A stretch of 64,000 nt of DNA from CAVUEG01 sp963740525 (lineage in GTDB: Bacteria; Actinomycetota; Actinomycetes; Propionibacteriales; Nocardioidaceae), in the NCBI GenBank assembly GCA_963740525.1, contig CAVUEG010000001.1, forward strand, positions 62,001 to 126,000. Reading direction: 5' to 3'. The first letter of the stretch is position 1, and every line of letters starts with the position of its first letter. The position numbers and the translations under genes were made by a program. The notes below the pieces were generated by a model, which saw only the letters and a program-made list of their open reading frames with translations, had not been told where the DNA came from and did not search any database. Shown here one piece after another: positions 7,902 through 17,506 of the stretch.

Positions 7902-8573
7902 TTGAAGCTTCTTCTCACGTCCGGGGGCGTCACCAACGCCAGCATCCGGGAGGCATTGGTCGATCTGTTGGGCAAGCCGATCGGCGACTCGAGCGCCTTG
8001 TGCATCCCCACCGCAATGTATGGGCATCCCCGGGTCGGCCCTGGCGAAAGGGCGTGGCAGTTCATCAGCGGAAACTCCGAGAATCCCATGGTCGAGCTGG
8101 GCTGGAAGTCCGTCGGTGTCCTGGAGCTCACCGCACTGACCAGCATCGATGAGGAGCACTGGGTGCCCCTGGTCCGGGAGACCGACGTCCTCCTGGTGGG
8201 GGGCGGCGACGTCCTCTACCTGTGCCACTGGATGCGGCAGTCCGGACTGGCGGACCTGCTCCCATCCCTGACCGAGACGGTGTGGGTGGGGCTGAGCGCA
8301 GGAAGCATGGTGATGACTCCAGAGGTCGGGGAGGACTTCATCCAGTGGAGACCGCCGAGCGGGGATGACAGCACATTGGGCGTCGTCGACTTCTCGATGT
8401 GTCCTCACCTGGCTCAGGACGGCATGCCGGGCAACTCCATGGCCGAGGCGGAGAGCTGGGCCACCGGCATCGCGGGTCCGGCGTACGCCATCGACGACCA
8501 GACGGCCATCACGGTGGTCGATGGCGTCGTCGAGGTCGTCTCCGAGGGACTCTGGAAGCTCCTCGACTCATAG
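7902..8573 (+). CDS. Peptidase E-like (S51 family) protein
   Basis: 223 residues of the class I glutamine-amidotransferase-like fold used by S51 peptidases (dipeptidase E, cyanophycinase). Seen: VLLVGGGDVLYL, the nucleophile elbow GLSAGSM with Ser132, and FSMCPHL with candidate His169. These suggest an active serine enzyme, although the substrate (Asp-X dipeptides in PepE) is unknown. The start is TTG at 7902, supported by a strong GGAGGA site at 7893-7898; no ATG or GTG fits the N-terminal beta strand MKLLLTSGG. It stands alone between the CDF gene and ogt. Confidence 0.82.
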   Translation: MKLLLTSGGVTNASIREALVDLLGKPIGDSSALCIPTAMYGHPRVGPGERAWQFISGNSENPMVELGWKSVGVLELTALTSIDEEHWVPLVRETDVLLVGGGDVLYLCHWMRQSGLADLLPSLTETVWVGLSAGSMVMTPEVGEDFIQWRPPSGDDSTLGVVDFSMCPHLAQDGMPGNSMAEAESWATGIAGPAYAIDDQTAITVVDGVVEVVSEGLWKLLDS

Positions 8574-8628
8574 CCGTCGTCAGTGCTGGCCAAGGCCTCG
8601 CTGGATCACGACGGGGGACGACACCCGC

Positions 8629-9159
8629 TCAGAAGAGCGCCTGCTGTTCCAGCTCGAGCAGGAACTGCTTGCGCTCGACTCCCCCGGCATAGCCGGTCAG
8701 CGACCCGTCGGCCCCGACCACGCGATGGCACGGGACCACGATCGGGATCGGGTTGCGGCCGTTGGCCAGACCTACCGCACGCGACGCGGCGCTGGACTTG
8801 CCCAGGCGGGCCGCGATCTCGCCGTAAGACGCCGTGTCGCCGTAGCCGATCAGGCGCAACTGTGCCCAGACGAGCTGCTGGAAGTCGCTGCCGCCGGGGG
8901 CGAGCGGAAGGTCGAACTCCTTGAGGTCACGCGCGAAGTACACCGTCAGCTGACGCCGGGCCTCGACCAGGAGCGGGTCGTCGTCCGCGCGCTGACCGAC
9001 CGGCCTACCGGAGGCGGCGGCCGCCGCCAGGGCGATGCTCGACCGGGGCGGGCCCGTGATCGACGCCGGCGGGAACTCGATCGCCGTCAGGGCGCCGCGC
9101 TGCGCGATGATCCGCAGACGGCCCACCGGGGTGTCGAGCTCGGTCCACATGGCGCTCAT
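8629..9159 (-). CDS. ogt: Methylated-DNA--protein-cysteine S-methyltransferase
   Basis: Suicide repair protein (176 residues) that moves the alkyl group from O6-alkylguanine to its own cysteine. The active-site motif is IPIVVPCHRVV with Cys144, followed by GYAGGVERKQFLL, the usual end. The ATG at 9159 overlaps the stop of the upstream Ada-AlkA gene (ATGA), so both are made from one message. The pair gives O6-alkyl reversal and N3-alkyl base excision together. Confidence 0.95.
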   Translation of the reverse strand: MSAMWTELDTPVGRLRIIAQRGALTAIEFPPASITGPPRSSIALAAAAASGRPVGQRADDDPLLVEARRQLTVYFARDLKEFDLPLAPGGSDFQQLVWAQLRLIGYGDTASYGEIAARLGKSSAASRAVGLANGRNPIPIVVPCHRVVGADGSLTGYAGGVERKQFLLELEQQALF

Positions 9160-10637
9160 TGTGCCTCTCCTTCTGGGGGTGGGGATGCGTGATGGCTCCA
9201 CAGGTGCATCTGCGCATAGCTGCGCCAAGGACGCCAGCGCTCGCCGAGCACCGCCGCGGCCGACGGGTCCTCGCCGAGCGAGGTCAGGGCCCGTCGCACG
9301 CCGACGTCGGTGGCCAGCAGTACGTCCGGGTCGCCGAGCGCGCGCTGGGCCACGTAGCCGGCGGTCCACGGCCCGACGCCGGGAACCGCGAGCAGCGCCT
9401 CGCGCACCTCGGCCCGGTCGGCGCTGCGGTCCACCGGGATCTGCCCGTCCGCCATCGCCCGGCAGAGCGCGTTCAGGGCCCGCCCTCGGGCCCGCGGCAT
9501 CGCGATCGACCAGGGGTCGACCTCGGCGAGCGACTCGGCCGTGGGGAAGAGATGAGTGAGGCCATCTTCGAGGTCCACCCGGAGGCCGTACTCCTGGACC
9601 AGCCGGGTGGCCAACGTGCGGGCCCCCGCCACGGAGATCTGTTGACCCAGCACGGCTCGGACCGCTACCTCGGTACCGTCGACGTGTCCGGGCACCCGCA
9701 GCCCCGGGAGACGCGCGACGAGCGGCGCAAGCAGCCGGTCGTGGGAGAGCTCGTCATCGACGGCCACGGGGTCGCAGTCGGCATCGAGCAGTCGCCTGCT
9801 CCGCTCCACCGCGGCAGCGAGGTCACGCAGGTCCGTGAGGCGCAGCACGCAGCGCACGTACGCCGCGTCCCCCGCACGAGCCGTCCGCCCGAGAGCGAGC
9901 CGCAGCGTCCCCGCACCGTGTGGCAGCAGGACCGTACGTGCGTACCAACCGTCGGTCACGCGCTCGACGCCCGGCACCGCCCGCAGGGCCAGGAAGGCAA
10001 GGAGGTGCTCGCCGGCGAAGGGCGCTCGAACGGGCAGCCGCATCTCGATCTGACCGGCAGTGGTGGCGTGGGAACCGCGGCGTCCTCGGAGCTCCGTCGG
10101 GGAGGACGCGTACACCTCCCGCACCGTCTCGTTGAACTGCCGGACGCTGGCGAAACCCGAGGCGAAGGCGACGTCGGCGAAGCCGAGCTCCGTGGTTTCG
10201 ATGAGGATCCGTGCCGTCTGCGCCCGCCGCGCCCGTGCCAGCGCGAGCGGGCCCGCTCCCAGCTCGGTGGTGAGCAGCCGCGAGAGGTGACGGGAGGTGT
10301 ACCCCACGCGGGTCGCCAGCCCAGGCACTCCTTCCCGGTCGACGACGCCGTCGGCGATCAGGCGCATCGCCCGGCCGGCGACGTCCGCGGCCACGTCCCA
10401 CTCCGGTGAGCCGGGCGTGGCATCGGGCAGGCAGCGCTTGCAGGCGCGGAAGCCAGCAGCCTGGGCCGCCGCCGCGGTGCGGTGGAACGTGACGTTCTTC
10501 TTCTGCGGGGTGATCGCAGGGCACGACGGTCGGCAGTAGACGCCGGTGGTCCTCACGGCCGTGTAGAAGACGCCGTCGAACCTGCGGTCACGGCTCTTCA
10601 CCGCTCGGTAGCAGCTCTCGGTGTCGGCCAGGTCCAT
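9156..10637 (-). CDS. Ada N-terminal/AraC/AlkA fusion: alkylation-responsive regulator and DNA-3-methyladenine glycosylase
   Basis: 493-residue fusion. Residues 1-75: Ada methylphosphotriester domain with zinc cysteines C35, C39, C66 and C69; methylation of one is the damage signal. About 80-185: AraC-type DNA-binding domain (LATRVGYTSRHLSRLL, GFASVRQFNETVREVY). About 195-493: AlkA glycosylase, with helix-hairpin-helix VPGVGPWTAGYVAQRAL and the catalytic Asp in LLATDVGVRRAL. The protein would sense and repair alkylation and likely activate its own operon with ogt. The ATG at 10637 has GAGG 9 bases upstream; the ATG at 10646 is too close to it. Confidence 0.93.
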   Translation of the reverse strand: MDLADTESCYRAVKSRDRRFDGVFYTAVRTTGVYCRPSCPAITPQKKNVTFHRTAAAAQAAGFRACKRCLPDATPGSPEWDVAADVAGRAMRLIADGVVDREGVPGLATRVGYTSRHLSRLLTTELGAGPLALARARRAQTARILIETTELGFADVAFASGFASVRQFNETVREVYASSPTELRGRRGSHATTAGQIEMRLPVRAPFAGEHLLAFLALRAVPGVERVTDGWYARTVLLPHGAGTLRLALGRTARAGDAAYVRCVLRLTDLRDLAAAVERSRRLLDADCDPVAVDDELSHDRLLAPLVARLPGLRVPGHVDGTEVAVRAVLGQQISVAGARTLATRLVQEYGLRVDLEDGLTHLFPTAESLAEVDPWSIAMPRARGRALNALCRAMADGQIPVDRSADRAEVREALLAVPGVGPWTAGYVAQRALGDPDVLLATDVGVRRALTSLGEDPSAAAVLGERWRPWRSYAQMHLWSHHASPPPEGEAQ

Positions 10638-10725
10638 GCGACCCATCCTCGTCGGCGGAGGGCGCGGGTTCCAGCGGAAATCGGACACGAGGTCCGACAC
10701 TGATGGAGCGGGACCTCGTGTCCAC

Positions 10726-11547
10726 TCAGGAGTGCCGTGCGGTGAACAGCAGGTACTCCCACTCCATGAGGCCGTCGCCCTTGTCGTACCGCTCAGCAAG
10801 CTCCACGAGCTCGCGGTCCAGGGCCTCCACCTTGGCCGCGTCATCGGCGATCCAACGGTAGGCGGAGATGGTCGGGCCGTAGTAGGCCTTGAAGAAGTCG
10901 CGGAACTCCTCAGGAGTGGCGAAGCAGTCGACCCGCAGGGACTCGACGCGAGCGTCGACGTCAGCCACACCACCGCCGAGCAGGGAGCGAACGTGCTGCT
11001 CGCGGCCCCACAGCGGCGGCGGCTGCGCACCGGCCGGAGGCGGTGGCACATACCCCTTCATCCGGGCGAACATCTCTCCGATGAACCCCTCGGGCGTCCA
11101 GCTGATCAATCCGATGGTGCCGCCGGTGCGGCAGACCCGCGCCAGTTCGGCCGCGCTTCTCTCGTGGAACGGGGCGAACATGACGCCCACACATGAGATC
11201 ACGTGGTCGAACTCCCCGTCCGCGAACGGCATCGCCTCCGCGTCGGCCACGCGCCAGTCAAGGCTCAGGCCGTCGGCCTCCGCCTCTCGTCGTCCGATCT
11301 CGAGCAGCTCGGGAGTCAGGTCCGAGGCGACGACGTCGGCACCCGCCCTGGCCGCGGGGATCGCAGCGTTGCCAGACCCCGCCGCCACGTCGAGCACCCG
11401 GTCGCCAGGGGCAATCCCGCAGGCCTCGACCAGCCGTGGACCCAGGGCTGGGATCACGTCGGCGGCCACCGAGGCATAGTCGCCGAGTGCCCACATCGCC
11501 CGATGGTTCGCCTTCAGGTCCGGCGCCATGGTTCCTTGTTCCGTCAT
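10726..11547 (-). CDS. Class I SAM-dependent methyltransferase
   Basis: 273 residues. Motif I is VLDVAAGSGNAAI, the acidic loop VVASDLTPELL, then DAEAMPFADGEFDHVISCVGVMF, all typical of UbiE/COQ5-like small-molecule methyltransferases. The start at 11547 has AAGGAGGA 8 bases upstream; the longer reading from 11577 does not. It is divergent from an HxlR regulator across 146 bases, which suggests inducible control by a small molecule. Substrate unknown. Confidence 0.85.
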   Translation of the reverse strand: MTEQGTMAPDLKANHRAMWALGDYASVAADVIPALGPRLVEACGIAPGDRVLDVAAGSGNAAIPAARAGADVVASDLTPELLEIGRREAEADGLSLDWRVADAEAMPFADGEFDHVISCVGVMFAPFHERSAAELARVCRTGGTIGLISWTPEGFIGEMFARMKGYVPPPPAGAQPPPLWGREQHVRSLLGGGVADVDARVESLRVDCFATPEEFRDFFKAYYGPTISAYRWIADDAAKVEALDRELVELAERYDKGDGLMEWEYLLFTARHS

Positions 11548-11693
11548 GCTTGCTCTCCTCCTTGGTAGACCTCTCAAGGTTCGGGCCCAGATGGCGTCTG
11601 GCTCCAGTGACAGATCTGAAGCACAGCCGGTTCACGATCTGTACTGGCACTCTGCGGCTTCTCGACGTCTACTACTTGGGGAGGGAGGCCGCC

Positions 11694-12362
11694 ATGACGT
11701 CGTACGGCCAGTTCTGTCCGGTGGCCAAGGCCATGGAGCTCCTCGACGAGAGATGGACACTGCTCGTCGTGCGCGAGCTGCTCGCGGGGAGCACCCACTT
11801 CAACGACCTTCGTCGCGGGAACCCCAAGATGTCCCCGGCCCTTCTGTCCAAACGCCTGCGCACGCTGGAACGCGCTGGCGTCGTGCACCGCTCGGTCGGT
11901 GCCGGACGAAGCAGCTACACGCTCACTCGTGCCGGTGAGGAGCTTCGGTCAGTCGTCGAGGGGCTGGGCGCCTGGGGCATCCGATGGATCGGCGAGCTGG
12001 GTGAACAGGATCTCGATCCTCACCTGTTGATGTGGGACATCCGCCGCACCATGCCGGTGGATGTCTGGCCGCGGGGACGCACCGTCGTGGCCATCGAGTT
12101 CGACGACGTCTCGCCCCGCACCTCGCACTGGTGGTTGTGCGTCACCGGCGACGACGTCGACGTCTGCGATGTCGACCCCGGCTTCGAGCCGGACGTCACC
12201 CTCCGAACCGGGTTGCGCACGCTCACCGAGATCTGGCGCGGCGACCGCACCTGGTCACATGCCTCACGCGCAGAGCTGATCGCCGTCTCGGGCCCCGGCG
12301 CCCGAGACCTTCCAGGGTGGCTGGGCCAGATGCAGCTCGCCGCGATCGAACGGCCGACCTGA
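11694..12362 (+). CDS. HxlR family winged-helix transcription regulator
   Basis: 222 residues. The N-terminal 100 residues are a DUF24/HxlR winged helix: FCPVAKAMELLDERWTLLVV, FNDLRRGNPKMSPALLSKRL. HxlR proteins are often half this size; the extra C-terminal 100 residues form an unassigned domain resembling the SCP2-like extension found on some actinobacterial members and could bind a lipid-like ligand. The ATG at 11694 follows GAGGGAGG. It is divergent from the methyltransferase gene, its probable target. Confidence 0.85.
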   Translation: MTSYGQFCPVAKAMELLDERWTLLVVRELLAGSTHFNDLRRGNPKMSPALLSKRLRTLERAGVVHRSVGAGRSSYTLTRAGEELRSVVEGLGAWGIRWIGELGEQDLDPHLLMWDIRRTMPVDVWPRGRTVVAIEFDDVSPRTSHWWLCVTGDDVDVCDVDPGFEPDVTLRTGLRTLTEIWRGDRTWSHASRAELIAVSGPGARDLPGWLGQMQLAAIERPT

Positions 12363-12438
12363 GGTGTCGACGCCAGGCTGAGACGGCGAAGAGGCCCTGT
12401 GCCGCGTCTCCGCAGGCTCAGGACCCCTTTCACGTGAG

Positions 12439-12511
12439 TACCCCCGACGGGATTCGAACCCGCGCTACCGCCTTGAGAGGGCGGCGTGCTAGGCCGCTAC
12501 ACAACGGGGGC
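12439..12511 (-). tRNA. tRNA-Glu (anticodon CTC)
   Basis: 73-base cloverleaf on the - strand. Acceptor GCCCCCG pairs with CGGGGGT with a terminal G-T pair. Anticodon stem CCGCC/GGCGG encloses loop CTCTCAA, giving CTC. The T-arm is GCGGG-TTCGAAT-CCCGT and the discriminator is A. CCA is not encoded. It reads GAG, the main Glu codon here. It lies close to gltX, which charges it. Confidence 0.95.
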
Positions 12512-12570
12512 TTTGCTGCGATGAACAGCGGACGAAACTCTAGCGAATCTGCTTCGCATGAGTCCAATCG

Positions 12571-12642
12571 CTGGGGTACTAGGACTCGAACCTAGACTAA
12601 CTGGACCAGAACCAGTCGGGCTGCCAATTACCCCATACCCCA
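12571..12642 (-). tRNA. tRNA-Gln (anticodon CTG)
   Basis: 72-base cloverleaf on the - strand. Acceptor TGGGGTA pairs with TACCCCA; anticodon stem ACTGG/CCAGT encloses loop TTCTGGT, giving CTG; discriminator G. CCA is not encoded. GatCAB is present in the window and no GlnRS is seen, so this tRNA is probably first charged with Glu by GltX and then amidated. Confidence 0.95.
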
Positions 12643-12710
12643 TGGGAATCGACCCCTTGCGGAGCCGAGGGACGAGAATACACGGGACCCCTCCGGGTCA
12701 CCAAAACGCC

Positions 12711-13798
12711 TCATTCGACAGCCGCAGAAGCCTCATCCTGAGCCGCCGCAGCGGTCTCCAGGGGCGGTTTCGTGTGCGTGTCCAGACCCATCCGACGGGC
12801 CATCCAGAGGGCCAGGACGAGGTAGACACCGGACTGGGTGAGGGTCACCGGCAGGTTCCACCATGAGGCGGAAGACACACTCAGGCTGTCGGTCATGTTG
12901 CCGAAGGCGAGGGCATAGCCGAAGGCCAGGAAGTTGTTCAGGATGTGCATCGCGATGCCCGCCTCGAGGCCGCCGGTGCGCATCACCAGGTAGCCGGCGA
13001 TGAGGCCGAACATGAACCGGTCGAAGAACAGCGGGAAGTTCTGCGTACCGTGCGCGAGGGCGAACAGCGTCGCCGTCGCCAGGAGTGCCAGGGGCCGGTT
13101 GCGGGAGAACGAGCCGAACGCCTGCAGAAGGTATCCGCGGAAGGCGTACTCCTCCCCAGCGGCCTGCAAGGGCGTCGTCAGCAGGATGACCAGGCCAAGC
13201 GCCAACGACGTCGGGGTGAAGTGGTTGAGCGTCGCGGAGTCCATGCCGTCGGTGTTGCCCGGCACGAGGTTCGCCACCACGATCTGGGCGACGAGGGCGA
13301 TCACGGAGAGGCCGACGCAGGCGGCGAGGTAGCGCCACCGGATCCGGGGCCGGACCGATGCCAGCCAGCGCGGCCGCATCCGGTGGACGAACCGCATCAC
13401 GAACCAGGTGACCAGCACGAGGGAGCCGAGCGTCAGGTTGAGATAGAGCAGCGCCGCCGGCGTGACGTTCGACAGGGTCGAGGAGTCGCGGAGGGTCTCC
13501 CAGAACGGGCCGCCCTCGATGGCGACTGCCAGCGCGAGCACCGGCAGCAGCACCAGAGGCATACCGCGACCGCCCCGACCGCCACCAGGGCGATCCCGAG
13601 CAGCGGGCGCCACCAGCGGTAGTCCCACGTGCGCAGCATCAGGTGGTACGGCGTGGGCTCCGGGTGCGGGAACGCGTGCTGCTCGGCCACCTCGGCGACG
13701 GGCGGTCCGGGGACGGGGTAGTACGGCGGCTGCCCCCAGGGGGGCGTCCCCCACGGGCCGGGCTGCGGCCACCCTCCGGCCGGCGGCTGCTCACCCAT
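12711..13798 (-). CDS. CPBP family membrane protease/immunity-like protein, frameshifted here
   Basis: Multi-pass membrane protein of the CPBP (Abi/CaaX-protease-like) family. The catalytic motifs are intact: GEEYAFRGYL (EExxxR), FALAHGTQ and MHILNNFLAF (HxxxN). The N-terminus (MGEQPPAGGWPQPG from the ATG at 13798, Pro/Gly/Trp-rich) is in a different frame from the rest. The two join near 13560-13577, next to a CCCC run, if one base is restored, giving 362 residues. The start is 6 bases after the gltX stop, so it is the third gene of the FAH-gltX-CPBP operon. Probably an indel in the sequence rather than a real break. Confidence 0.8.
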
Positions 13799-13804
13799 GG
13801 CTGC

Positions 13805-15299
13805 TCAGCTCTGCGCGTCAGCCAGCCGGGCCAGCGACGTCTCGCGGCCGAGCAGCTCCAGCGACTCGAAGAGCGGCGGGGAGATCCGACGGCCGGTGAC
13901 GGCCACCCGGACCGGACCGAAGGCGTTGCGCGGCTTGAGTCCGAGGTCCTCCACGAGCGCCTGACGTAGCGCCTCGTCGATGGCCGCGGTGTCCCAGGTG
14001 TCGAGGCCGGCGAGTGCCGCATGCGCAGCCTTGACGGTTGCCTTGCCGTCCTCGTTCAGCAGCTTCTCGACATCGGCCTCGTCGCGACGGAACTGCTCAG
14101 GGGCGACGAACAGGAACGCGAGCATGTCGACCGCCTCGGACAGCGTGCCGATTCGCTCGTGCACGAGCGGCATGGCGCGGCCCAGCAGGTCGGCCTGCCC
14201 GGGGGTGATGGGGTCGGAGACCACCCCTGCCCGCTGCAGCACCGGAGTGACGCGGGCCGTCATGTCCTCGAGCGAGAGAAGGCGCATGTGTGCGGAGTTG
14301 ATCGCGTCGAGCTTCTTGAGGTCGAAGCGTGCCGGGCTGGGGTTGACGCGACGGATGTCGAACGCCTCCGCCATCTCCGCCATGGTGAACACGTCGCGGT
14401 CCGCGGCGATGCCCCAGCCGAGCAGCGCGAGGTAGTTCAGAACGCCCTCGGGGAGGTAGCCCGCCTCGATGTAGTCGAGGAGCCCCGATCCGCGGTCGCG
14501 CTTGGACAGCCGCTTGTTGCCCTCACCCATCACGATCGGCAGGTGCCCGAAGCGAGGCGCCCCAGAGCCGATCCCGATGCCGGCGAGCGCGTCGTACAAC
14601 GCCAGCTGCCGGGGCGTGCTGGAGAGCAGGTCCTCGCCGCGCAGCACATGGGTGATGCCCATCAGCGCGTCATCGGCCGGGTTGACGAGCGTGTAGAGGG
14701 GGTCGCCGCTGGCCCGGACGAGGGCGAAGTCGGGCACGTTCTCGGGGAGGAAGGTGACCTCGCCACGGACCAGGTCGTCGAACGTCAGCGGCGCGTCGGG
14801 GATGCGCAGCCGAAGCACCGGGGTGCGGCCCTCCCGCTCGAACGTCGCGCGCTGGTCGGCCGTCAGTTCGCGGCAGTGCCCGTCGTACCCCTGGATCTGG
14901 GAGCCGGAGGCCTTGCGACGTGCCTCGACCTCGTCGGTCGCGCAGAAGCAGTGGTACGCCGAACCGGCCTCGTGCAGACGGGAGGCGATGTCACGGTAGA
15001 GGTCGAAACGCTCGGACTGGAGGTAGGGCCCGTGCGGACCACCGATCTCCGGGCCCTCGTCCCAGTCGATGCCCAGCCACCGCAGCGAGTCCAGGACGGA
15101 GCGGTAGCCCTCCTCGGTGTTGCGGGCCAGGTCGGTGTCCTCGATCCGCAGCACCAGCGTGCCGCCGTAGTGGCGGGCGAACGCCCAGTTGAACAACGCC
15201 GATCGGGCGTTGCCGACGTGCAGGAAGCCGGTCGGCGACGGGGGGAAGCGAACGCGGACAACCTCGGGAGCGAGGTCGCCGAGGAACGGGGTCAGTCAC
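13805..15299 (-). CDS. gltX: Glutamyl-tRNA synthetase, with a one-base indel near its start
   Basis: Class I aminoacyl-tRNA synthetase charging tRNA-Glu, and likely tRNA-Gln for GatCAB. Seen: FPPSPTGFLHVGNARSA (the HIGH-type motif) and GNKRLSKRD (the KMSKS-type motif); the body is about 490 residues and complete. The conserved frame meets a TGA at 15298. A GTG at 15299, overlapping the FAH stop, would give a normal MTDPFLGDLAPEVVRVRF start if one base were removed from the GGGG run at 15288-15291; otherwise a rare CTG start at 15295 is needed. The gene is essential, so a sequencing indel is favoured. Confidence 0.9.
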
Positions 15300-16091
15300 G
15301 AGAAACCACCTTGTTGATCAGGGAGCCGATGCCAGCGACAGAGATCTCGACCTCGTCACCGACCTGCATGGGGCCGACACCCTCGGGGGTGCCGGTGAGG
15401 ATGACGTCGCCGGGCAGCAGCGTCATCACGCTGGAGACGTGGGCGATCAGCGCGGGCACGTCGAAGATCATGTCGCGGGTCGTGCCGTCCTGGACGACTC
15501 GCCGTTGAGGAACGTCCGCAGGCGAAGGTCGGCGGGGTCGAGCTCGGTCTCGATCCACGGCCCGAGCGGACAGAAGGAGTCGAACCCCTTGGCCCGGGTG
15601 AACTGGCCGTCCTTGCGCTGCAGGTCACGGGCCGTCACGTCGTTGGCGACGGTGTAGCCGTGGATCACATCCGCGACCCGCTCGACCGGCACGTCGCGGC
15701 AGATCCGGCCGATCACGACGGCCAACTCACCCTCGTAGTGGAGCTCGCTGGTCTGTCGGGGGTAGAAGACCGGGTCCCCCGGCCCGACGACCGACGTGTT
15801 GGGCTTGAGGAACATCAACGGCTCCTCGGGCAGGTCGTGCCCGAGCTCGGCCGCGTGGGCCGCGTAGTTGCGCCCGATCCCGACCACCTTGCTGCGAGGC
15901 AGCACAGGCGCGAGCAGCCGGACATCAGCGAGCCGGAACTCCTCGTCGGTCAGGTGCATGCCGACGTAGAGCGGGTCGCCGGCCAGAGCCACGACCACGG
16001 AGTCCTCGGCGGGCTGCCCGTGCTCGTCGATCTCGCCGGTGACCACGCCATAGGACGGGTCGTCTCCTCGGGTGAACCTCGCGATACGCAC
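15292..16091 (-). CDS. Fumarylacetoacetate hydrolase family protein, frameshifted here
   Basis: FAH-fold C-C hydrolase or isomerase/decarboxylase of the kind seen beside gltX in many actinobacteria. Seen: GIGRNYAAHAAELG, FLKPNTSVVGPGDP, the metal ligands in LHYEGELAVVIG, and the C-terminal DVILTGTPEGVGPM. The frame breaks near 15498; adding one G there restores NGEVVQDGTTRDMIF and a 266-residue protein. The start is GTG at 16091 (VRIARFTRGDDPSYG). Its stop overlaps the gltX start. The physiological substrate is unknown. Confidence 0.85.
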
Positions 16092-16144
16092 GAGGGCGAG
16101 CCTACGGCGGGCCCGGTGGCCACCGCGAACTACCCTTGGCCGCT

Positions 16145-17059
16145 GTGGAGACAACTGCGCCGCCGCTCGAGGACCTCGTCGTCCTCGAGCCGGACGAGTG
16201 GCTCCCGCCGCAGGCCGCTCACGAGGCACGCGTGGACACCTGGGTCGCTCCGCACCTGTCCCGCCGACGGGGCGGGGTCAAGCACCCGGTGCACGACTTC
16301 CTCTTCACCTACTACTCCCAGCGCCCCGCAGCCCTACGTCGCTGGCATCCGGGATTCGGCGTCGCGCTCGCGGGCGCGGAGGAGCGCGTCGCGCTCAAGG
16401 GGTACGTCGCCGTACCCGACGCGGCCGGGCGTGGCGCACCCGCGGCGACCGTCGCCGCGTCGTACGTCGCGGGGCAGCGGCCGCTGCTCGAGGCGACGCG
16501 GCGGCTGCTGACCGCCACTGCCTCCCGTCCCGCCTCGCTGGGCTGCTTCGGCCTGCACGAATGGGCGATGGTCTACCGGTCGAGGACCGAGCAGGTCAGG
16601 CACGCGGACTGGCCGCTGCGTCTCGGCGGCGCCGGCACCGACGCCGTGGTCGAGTCACACAAGATCGGGTGCTCGCACTTCGACGCCTTCCGGTTCTTCA
16701 CGCCCGAGGCGCGACCGCGCAACGCCCTCCAGCCGGCCCGCGACGACCGTCCCGACTTCGAGCAGCCGGGCTGTCTCCATGCCGGAATGGATCTCTACAA
16801 GTGGGCTTTCCGGCTCACCCCGATGGCGCCCTCGGAGCTGGTCGCCGACGCCTTCGAGCTGGCTCGCGAGATCCGCGAGCTGGACATGCGCGCCTCGCCG
16901 TACGACCTCGCGGACCTCGGGTTTCCCCCGGTGCGGATCGAGACCCCGGAGGGGAAGCAGGAGTACGTCGCCGCCCAGCGCGACTTCGCCGAGCGCGGAG
17001 CACCCCTGCGGCAGCGGCTGGTCGACGAGTGCGACCGCCTGCTCGCTCGCCTGGGTTGA
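16145..17059 (+). CDS. Conserved actinobacterial protein usually labelled 3-methyladenine DNA glycosylase
   Basis: 304 residues, soluble. I recognise it as the conserved family with HPVHDFLFTYYSQRPAALRRWHPG near the N-terminus and GCLHAGMDLYKWAFRL later, commonly labelled a 3-methyladenine DNA glycosylase. I see no helix-hairpin-helix or other glycosylase signature, so the label should be treated with caution. TACCCT at 16131-16136 lies 8 bases before the GTG at 16145, suggesting a leaderless start there; a TTG at 16136 is the alternative. It is divergent from the FAH gene. Confidence 0.7.
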   Translation: METTAPPLEDLVVLEPDEWLPPQAAHEARVDTWVAPHLSRRRGGVKHPVHDFLFTYYSQRPAALRRWHPGFGVALAGAEERVALKGYVAVPDAAGRGAPAATVAASYVAGQRPLLEATRRLLTATASRPASLGCFGLHEWAMVYRSRTEQVRHADWPLRLGGAGTDAVVESHKIGCSHFDAFRFFTPEARPRNALQPARDDRPDFEQPGCLHAGMDLYKWAFRLTPMAPSELVADAFELAREIRELDMRASPYDLADLGFPPVRIETPEGKQEYVAAQRDFAERGAPLRQRLVDECDRLLARLG

Positions 17060-17067
17060 CGAAGCGG

Positions 17068-17451
17068 TCAGAGCGCCTGGTTGAGGAACCACCGGTGACC
17101 GAACGGGTCCCGAAGCACCGCGACCCGGCCGACCGGCGGGTTGTCCTCCGGCCCCCGGTCGAGGACCGCTCCGCCGACGACGAGCCGCTGCGTCAGCCCA
17201 TCCACATCGGCCACCGTGAGGTGCAGTGTCACCGCGGAGCCGCGGCCCTCGAGGGGGCCCTCGACGTTGAGCTCCGGGTGCTCGTCGGCCATCATCCACC
17301 GGGCACCATCGACGCTCAGCTCGACGTGGCCGACTCGACCGTCGGGCATCACGATCGGGTCGACGGTGACCTCGGCACCGAAGTGGTCGACGTACCAGGC
17401 GATGGCACCCTGGGCGTCCCGGACGGCCAGATAGGGAGTCAGCTCGCTCAT
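17068..17451 (-). CDS. VOC (glyoxalase/bleomycin resistance) family protein
   Basis: 127-residue single-chain VOC protein, PhnB-like: two beta-alpha-beta-beta-beta modules, TPYLAVRDAQGAIAWYVDHFGA at the start and LRDPFGHRWFLNQ at the end. Members bind a metal or small ligand and act as isomerases, dioxygenases or resistance binders. The function here is unknown. It converges with the preceding gene (stops 8 bases apart). Confidence 0.8.
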   Translation of the reverse strand: MSELTPYLAVRDAQGAIAWYVDHFGAEVTVDPIVMPDGRVGHVELSVDGARWMMADEHPELNVEGPLEGRGSAVTLHLTVADVDGLTQRLVVGGAVLDRGPEDNPPVGRVAVLRDPFGHRWFLNQAL

Positions 17452-17506
17452 CGGTTCACCCTAGGCACGTGAGTGCCTGCCGCCAAGACCTCGGGTCGTG
17501 CCCGGC

